Source: DASUPK01 sp036265435
GTDB lineage: Bacteria; Actinomycetota; Thermoleophilia; Solirubrobacterales; 70-9
DNA: 16,495 nt
Assembly (NCBI GenBank): GCA_036265435.1
Contig: DATAPB010000130.1
Location: forward strand, 1-16,495
Reading direction: 5' to 3'
Made by a program: the position numbers and the translations under genes
Shown: piece after piece, positions 12,267-16,495 of the stretch
How positions within the stretch are numbered: position 1 is the first letter of the stretch
Layout of the letters: each line of letters starts with the position of its first letter
The notes under the pieces: generated by a model
Told to the model about the DNA's origin: nothing
The model's database searches: none
Seen by the model: the letters and a program-made list of their open reading frames with translations, nothing else

Positions 12267-15148
12267 GCGACCGGCTTCCTCCCGGCCCCAACCAGCGAAT
12301 CGACCGCGGCCGGCGGGTCACCTTCGAGTTCGACGGCAAGCGCATCGAGGCGTATGAAGGCGACACGATCGGCTCGGCGCTCCATGCCACCGGGCGCCGC
12401 GTGATCTCGCGCAGCTTCAAGTACCACCGTCCCCGCGGGCTGCTCTGCTGCGCCGGCCAGTGCCCGAACTGCCTGGTCGAGGTGGACGGCTGGCCGGGGG
12501 TTCGGGCCTGCACCGAGCCCGTGCGGCAGGGGATGGACGTCAGGCACATGAACGCGAGCCCCTCGCTGGAGTTCGACGCGATGAGGGCCACCGACCTGGT
12601 CGGGAGCCGGCTCACGCCGCCCGGCTTCTACTACAAGACCTTCATCCGGCCCCGGCGTCTCTGGCCGCTCTACGAGAGGGTCCTGCGGCACGCTGCGGGA
12701 CTCGGCAAGCTGCCGAAGAAGCAGGCCGAGCGGGAGTGGCACACCGAGTACCGCCGCCGCCACGCCGACGTGCTGGTGATCGGAGGCGGCATCGCCGGAA
12801 TGGCGGCCGCGCTGCAGGCCGCCGAGCTGGGCGCCGATGTCGTTCTCGTCGACGACGGCCCCGAGCTGGGCGGATCGGTTCTCGCCGGCGATATGGCCGG
12901 CGAGGCCAGGGAACTGGCCGCGAGGGTCGCGGAGGCCGGGGTGGAGATCCTCGCGCCCGCGGCCGCGATCGGCTGGTTCGACGGGCTCGTGCCGGTCTGG
13001 TGCGGCAGCACGCTGCATCAGATCCGGGCCGGCGCCCACATCACCGCGACCGGCTCGATCGAGCAGCCCCTGATGTTCGAGGGCAACGACCTCCCCGGGG
13101 TGATGCTGTGCTCCGGCGCCGAGCGGCTCGCGTCGCTCTACGGGGTTCGGCCAGGGAAACGTGCGGTGATCGCGACCACCACCGATCGCGGGCTCGAGTC
13201 CGCGATCGCCCTGCATGACGCGGGGGTCGCCGTCGCGGCGGTCGCCGACGCCCGCCCCGCGGGGGCCGGCGAGGAGCTCGCGGCGCGGCTCGAGCGGGAG
13301 GCCATCCCGCTGCTGCGCGGCACCGTCGTCGTCAGGGCCTTCGGCCGCAAGAAGGTGAAGGGAGCGGTGGTCGCCACCCTGGGCGGGGACGGCCAGCCGG
13401 ACGCGGGGACCGACCGCGGCATCGACTGCGACCTGGTGGCGGTCTCCGGCGGGAGCGTCCCGTCGGGCTCGCTGCTCCTCCAGGCCGGCGCCAAGGCGCG
13501 GTGGGACGAGGACGCGGGCGCGTACGTGCCGGGCGAGACCCCGCCGGACGTGTTTGCAGCGGGGGCCGTCGCCGGGCACGCCTCGCCGGGCGACGCCGAC
13601 GCCTCCGGGCGGCTGGCGGGGGCGGAGGCCGCGCTCTCGCTGGGCTACGGGGACGACCAGACCCGCGCCGGGCTGGCCGAGGCGCGTGAGAACCTCGGAC
13701 GCGGCGATGGCTGGGTCAGGGCGGAGCCGCCGGCGGCGGCGCACACCGGCCGGGGCCACGGCAAGTGCTTCGCCTGCCTCTGCGAGGACGTCACGACCGA
13801 CGACATCGACTTTTCGATCGACGAGGGATTCGACTCGCTGGAGCTCCTGAAGCGATACACGACGGTGACCATGGGCCCCTGCCAGGGGCGGATGTGCCAG
13901 CTCGCCTCGATCCGCAAGATGGCCGAGCACACCGACGAGCCCCTCGACGAGGTCGGTCTGACCACCGCCCGCCCACCTTGGTCGAGCATCCCGATGGGCG
14001 TGATGGCCGGCAGGCCGTTCGAGCCGGCCAAGCGCTCCGCCGTCCACGGCCGCCACCGGGAGCTCGGCGGCGACGTGCTCTGGGCGGGCGACTGGCGGCG
14101 CCCCTACGACTACGGTGATCCAAGGGGGGAGACCATGGCGGTGCACGACGGCGCCGGGCTGATCGACGTCTCGACCCTCGGCAAGCTGATCGTCCGCGGG
14201 CCGGACGCGGGCCGGTTCCTGAACCTGCTCTACCCGAACCGGTTCGACAACTTGAAGCCGGGTCGGATCCGCTACGGGGTGCTCGGTGACGACGCCGGTC
14301 GGATCGCCGACGACGGGACCATCTGCCGCCTCGACGACGAGTCGTATTACGTCACGACGACGTCGAGCGGGGCCGACGCGGTCGAGGCCTGGTTCGCATG
14401 GTGGCTCGCCGAGTGGGACCTCGACGTTCACCTCACGGACGTCAGCCAGGGCCTCTCGGCGTTCAACCTTGCCGGGCCGCGCTCGCGGGAGATCCTCTCC
14501 GGGCTCACCGACCTGGACTGCTCGAACGAGGAGTTCACCTACCTCGACGGCAAGCGCGCCCACGTGGCGGGCGTTCCCTGCCTGCTCCTGCGGATCGGTT
14601 TCGTCGGGGAGCTGGGATACGAGCTCCACTGCCCGGGCTCCCTCGCGGAGGACCTCTGGGATGCCCTGATGGAGGCGGGGGAGCCCCACGGGATCAGGCC
14701 CTTCGGCCTCGAGCCGCAGCGGGTGCTCCGGCTCCAGAAGATGCACATCCTGGTCGGCCAGGACACGGACGCCGAGTCCAATCCGCTCGAGGCGGCGATG
14801 CCTTGGATCGTCAAGCTCGACAAGGAGGAGGACTTCATCGGCCGCTGGGCGCTGGAACACGTCCAGGAGCGCGGGGATGAGAACAGGCTGGTCGGCTTCA
14901 CGATGGCCAACGGCGCGGTGCCGACCGAGGGCGCCGCGGTGGTGGGGAGCGGGAACGAGCCGGTCGGCCGCGTGACCTCATCGCGCTTCTCACCCAAGCT
15001 CGAGAAGACGATCGGGATGGCGTGGGTCCCCGCGGCGCTGGCCGAAGACGGCACGGAGATCACGCTCGCCGACAACGGCCGGCGGCTGACCGCACAGGTG
15101 CAGACGACTCCCTTCTACGACCCCGACCAGGAGCGGCTGCGCGGATGA
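12263..15148 (+). CDS. mgdC: Sarcosine oxidase-like alpha subunit with two predicted [2Fe-2S] sites, probable NMG dehydrogenase subunit C
   Basis: 961-residue multidomain flavoprotein. In order: an N-terminal ferredoxin-like domain with Cys62-x4-Cys67-x2-Cys70-x12-Cys83; the segment PPGFYYKTFIRPRRLWPLYE; a FAD/NAD(P)-type dinucleotide fold with VLVIGGGIAGMAAAL (GGGIAG 174-179); a BFD-like segment with Cys502, Cys505-x-Cys507 and Cys540-x4-Cys545; and a GcvT/aminomethyltransferase-type C-terminal half (from about 580) with RLQKMHILVGQDTDAESNP, which in relatives handles the C1 unit with tetrahydrofolate. It would oxidise N-methylglutamate and pass the methyl carbon to folate. Classical SoxA has the same layout but, as I recall it, non-cysteine residues at both cluster sites. 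The start at 12263 (MSDRLPPG) overlaps the mgdB stop by 4 bases; the frame is open upstream but only inside mgdB. The dehydrogenase name is inferred from context. Confidence 0.85.
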   Translation: MSDRLPPGPNQRIDRGRRVTFEFDGKRIEAYEGDTIGSALHATGRRVISRSFKYHRPRGLLCCAGQCPNCLVEVDGWPGVRACTEPVRQGMDVRHMNASPSLEFDAMRATDLVGSRLTPPGFYYKTFIRPRRLWPLYERVLRHAAGLGKLPKKQAEREWHTEYRRRHADVLVIGGGIAGMAAALQAAELGADVVLVDDGPELGGSVLAGDMAGEARELAARVAEAGVEILAPAAAIGWFDGLVPVWCGSTLHQIRAGAHITATGSIEQPLMFEGNDLPGVMLCSGAERLASLYGVRPGKRAVIATTTDRGLESAIALHDAGVAVAAVADARPAGAGEELAARLEREAIPLLRGTVVVRAFGRKKVKGAVVATLGGDGQPDAGTDRGIDCDLVAVSGGSVPSGSLLLQAGAKARWDEDAGAYVPGETPPDVFAAGAVAGHASPGDADASGRLAGAEAALSLGYGDDQTRAGLAEARENLGRGDGWVRAEPPAAAHTGRGHGKCFACLCEDVTTDDIDFSIDEGFDSLELLKRYTTVTMGPCQGRMCQLASIRKMAEHTDEPLDEVGLTTARPPWSSIPMGVMAGRPFEPAKRSAVHGRHRELGGDVLWAGDWRRPYDYGDPRGETMAVHDGAGLIDVSTLGKLIVRGPDAGRFLNLLYPNRFDNLKPGRIRYGVLGDDAGRIADDGTICRLDDESYYVTTTSSGADAVEAWFAWWLAEWDLDVHLTDVSQGLSAFNLAGPRSREILSGLTDLDCSNEEFTYLDGKRAHVAGVPCLLLRIGFVGELGYELHCPGSLAEDLWDALMEAGEPHGIRPFGLEPQRVLRLQKMHILVGQDTDAESNPLEAAMPWIVKLDKEEDFIGRWALEHVQERGDENRLVGFTMANGAVPTEGAAVVGSGNEPVGRVTSSRFSPKLEKTIGMAWVPAALAEDGTEITLADNGRRLTAQVQTTPFYDPDQERLRG

Positions 15149-15891
15149 GCTTCGAGTTCCTCGCCCCCGATGCTGCCCGGCCCGTCAACGGGACGGGACC
15201 CGCGCTTCGCAGCCCAATCGAGTGGACGCTGCGCGACCGGGGTGCGAACTTCACCGACCGCGCCGGTTGGCGAGTGGTGACCGACTACGGGAAACCCGCG
15301 GCCGAGCTGGCCGCGTGCCGCGAGTCCGTCGGCGTGGCGGACGTCTCCTATCTGGGCAAGCTCGAGCTCCAGGCCGAGCCCGGGATCGTCGCCTCGATCG
15401 TCGGGGAGCTCACCGGCGGCGGCGCGGTCGCACCGGGGAAGGCAAGGCTTCATGAGGGGGTCTGGTGGTGTCCGATCACAATGGGCCGCGTCCTGGCCCT
15501 GAGCCCGCCTGAGAGGACGGCAGAGGTCCGCGACCTCCTCGAGGCCGCTGCCTCTGCCGCTCCCTTCGCGTCCGTCGTCGAGATGACGTCGGCGTACGGA
15601 TCCAACGCCCTGGCCGGCCCCTTGTCCCGGGAGACGTTCGCCAGGACCATGGCACTCGACCTGCGGCCGGGCCAATTCGAGGTCGGCGACTTCGCGCCGG
15701 TGTCGGTGGCCCGAACGCCTGGGATGGTGCTGCGGCAGGAGCCCGATCTCTACCTGCATCTCTTCGGGGCGGGGTTCGCCGACTACGTCTGGACGGTCTT
15801 CGTCGATGCCGCGGAGCACCTGCACGGGCGCGCCGTCGGCACCGCCGCCCTCGGCGCCATGGCGAGCACCGAGGAGGGCGTCCATGCGTGA
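15145..15891 (+). CDS. mgdD: Sarcosine oxidase-like gamma subunit, probable NMG dehydrogenase subunit D
   Basis: 248 residues resembling the SoxG gamma subunit, a reduced relative of the GcvT fold. Evidence: RSPIEWTLRDRGANFTDRAG near the N-terminus, ACRESVGVADVSYLGKLEL, which is a degenerate GcvT entry motif, and a C-terminal FGAGFADYVWTVFVDAAEHL. This subunit is sequence-variable in the family, so its identity relies partly on order: it lies between alpha and beta with overlapping starts and stops (ATGA with mgdC; 8 bases with mgdA). The ATG at 15145 is preferred over a longer frame running inside mgdC. The role is structural or folate-handling within the complex rather than independent catalysis. 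Confidence 0.8.
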   Translation: MSFEFLAPDAARPVNGTGPALRSPIEWTLRDRGANFTDRAGWRVVTDYGKPAAELAACRESVGVADVSYLGKLELQAEPGIVASIVGELTGGGAVAPGKARLHEGVWWCPITMGRVLALSPPERTAEVRDLLEAAASAAPFASVVEMTSAYGSNALAGPLSRETFARTMALDLRPGQFEVGDFAPVSVARTPGMVLRQEPDLYLHLFGAGFADYVWTVFVDAAEHLHGRAVGTAALGAMASTEEGVHA

Positions 15892-16495
15892 CCTGTTCCG
15901 CAAGCGCCGCATGTGGCGCCGGACGCCGGGCCTGAAGGACCGCTACGACGTCGTCATCATCGGGGGCGGCTCGCACGGCCTGTCCCTCGCCTACTACCTG
16001 GCCCGCGACCACGGGATCACCGACGTCTGCGTGCTCGAGCAGGGGTACATCGGGTCGGGCGCCGCGGGGCGCAACACGACCATCCTGCGCTCCAACTACA
16101 AGACGCCCGAGGGCGCCCGCTTCTACGACGCCTCCGTGCACCTCTACGAGGGGCTCTCAGCGGAGCTGAACTTCAACCTCCTCTTCTCGCAGCAGGGCCA
16201 CCTCACGCTGGCCCACACCGACCGCGCCATGTTCGTGATGAACGAGCGCGCGGAGGTCAACCGGCTCTGCGGAATCGACTCCCGCGTCATCGGCCCGGAC
16301 GAGGTCGGGCGCCTGGCGCCGGCGATGTCCCTCGCCTCCGACGCCATCCATCCGGTCATGGGAGCTCTCTATCACCCGCCCGGCGGGATCATCCGCCACG
16401 ACGCCGTGGTCTGGGGCTTCGCCCGCGCCGCCGACGCGGCCGGAGCCGAGATCCATCCGTATACCGAGGTCACCGGGATCGAGCGGTCGAACGGC
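15884..16495 (+). CDS. mgdA: Sarcosine oxidase-like beta subunit, probable NMG dehydrogenase subunit A (3' end outside window)
   Basis: The first 204 residues of a beta subunit that runs past the window edge. A basic leader (MRDLFRKRRMWRR) precedes the FAD-binding GGGSHGLSLAYYLA (27-40) and its Glu52 in VLEQGYIGSGAAGRNTT. The segment LRSNYKTPEGARFYDAS and FSQQGHLTLAHTDRAM are family hallmarks. His172, in GGIIRHDAVVWGFAR, is at the position of the histidine that carries covalent FMN in heterotetrameric sarcosine oxidases, so covalent flavin is predicted. It starts 8 bases before the end of mgdD, indicating coupled translation. The gene follows gamma rather than preceding delta, unlike the usual soxBDAG and mgdABCD order. 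The remaining residues cannot be judged. Confidence 0.9.
   Translation, partial: MRDLFRKRRMWRRTPGLKDRYDVVIIGGGSHGLSLAYYLARDHGITDVCVLEQGYIGSGAAGRNTTILRSNYKTPEGARFYDASVHLYEGLSAELNFNLLFSQQGHLTLAHTDRAMFVMNERAEVNRLCGIDSRVIGPDEVGRLAPAMSLASDAIHPVMGALYHPPGGIIRHDAVVWGFARAADAAGAEIHPYTEVTGIERSNG

Noticed and set aside
12137..14860. Long antisense open frame opposite mgdC
   Set aside because: A typical shadow in GC-rich DNA: low-complexity Arg/Gly/Val composition, no recognisable domain, and the opposite strand encodes an intact multidomain protein.
12015..16495. Classical sarcosine oxidase operon for glycine betaine/creatine breakdown
   Set aside because: Not excluded, but less likely: no glyA, dimethylglycine or betaine genes in the window, and the divergent partner operon is gmaS-mgsABC. 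Kept as the main alternative.

Overview
The window is GC-rich and densely coded. It most resembles an actinomycete, probably of class Thermoleophilia. That placement rests on the base composition, on adjacent dnaB, DnaC-like and purA genes, on a SnoaL-like protein and a HIHH-motif membrane protein of types I associate with that group, and on weak or absent Shine-Dalgarno sites before several genes. It is an inference; no rRNA gene or taxonomic marker search was available.

Left part (1-3161, + strand): the 3' end of dnaB (replicative helicase), a DnaC-like helicase-loader ATPase that starts on the base after the dnaB stop, and purA (adenylosuccinate synthase). Middle part (3146-4954): a probable terminator hairpin, a minus-strand multi-pass membrane protein, a largely empty 267-base gap, a small GlsB/YeaQ-type membrane protein, and a SnoaL-like (NTF2 fold) protein. 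The last of these ends in a perfect 14-bp hairpin shared with the convergent operon to its right.

Right part (4955-16495): two divergent operons that together look like the N-methylglutamate (NMG) pathway of methylamine oxidation. The minus-strand operon reads gmaS (gamma-glutamylmethylamide synthetase/type III glutamine synthetase-like), mgsA (GlxB-like amidotransferase), mgsB (GXGXG domain), mgsC (FMN glutamate-synthase domain), an NAD-dependent formate dehydrogenase, two cupins and a VOC-fold protein. The plus-strand operon reads mgdB, mgdC, mgdD, mgdA (heterotetrameric sarcosine-oxidase-like delta, alpha, gamma, beta), with the beta gene cut by the window edge. The proposed scheme is that methylamine is loaded onto glutamate (GmaS and MgsABC), NMG is oxidised by MgdABCD with the C1 unit passing to tetrahydrofolate, and formate is finally oxidised to CO2 with NADH production.

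Three features make this version unusual. MgsC has lost all three cysteines of the iron-sulfur motif expected in glutamate-synthase domains. MgdC carries two complete cysteine sets for [2Fe-2S] clusters that classical sarcosine oxidase alpha subunits lack. The dehydrogenase genes are in D-A-G-B rather than B-D-A-G order. The 229-base divergent intergenic region holds two inverted repeats and a candidate promoter for each operon. No tRNA, rRNA, CRISPR array, insertion sequence or phage gene was seen.
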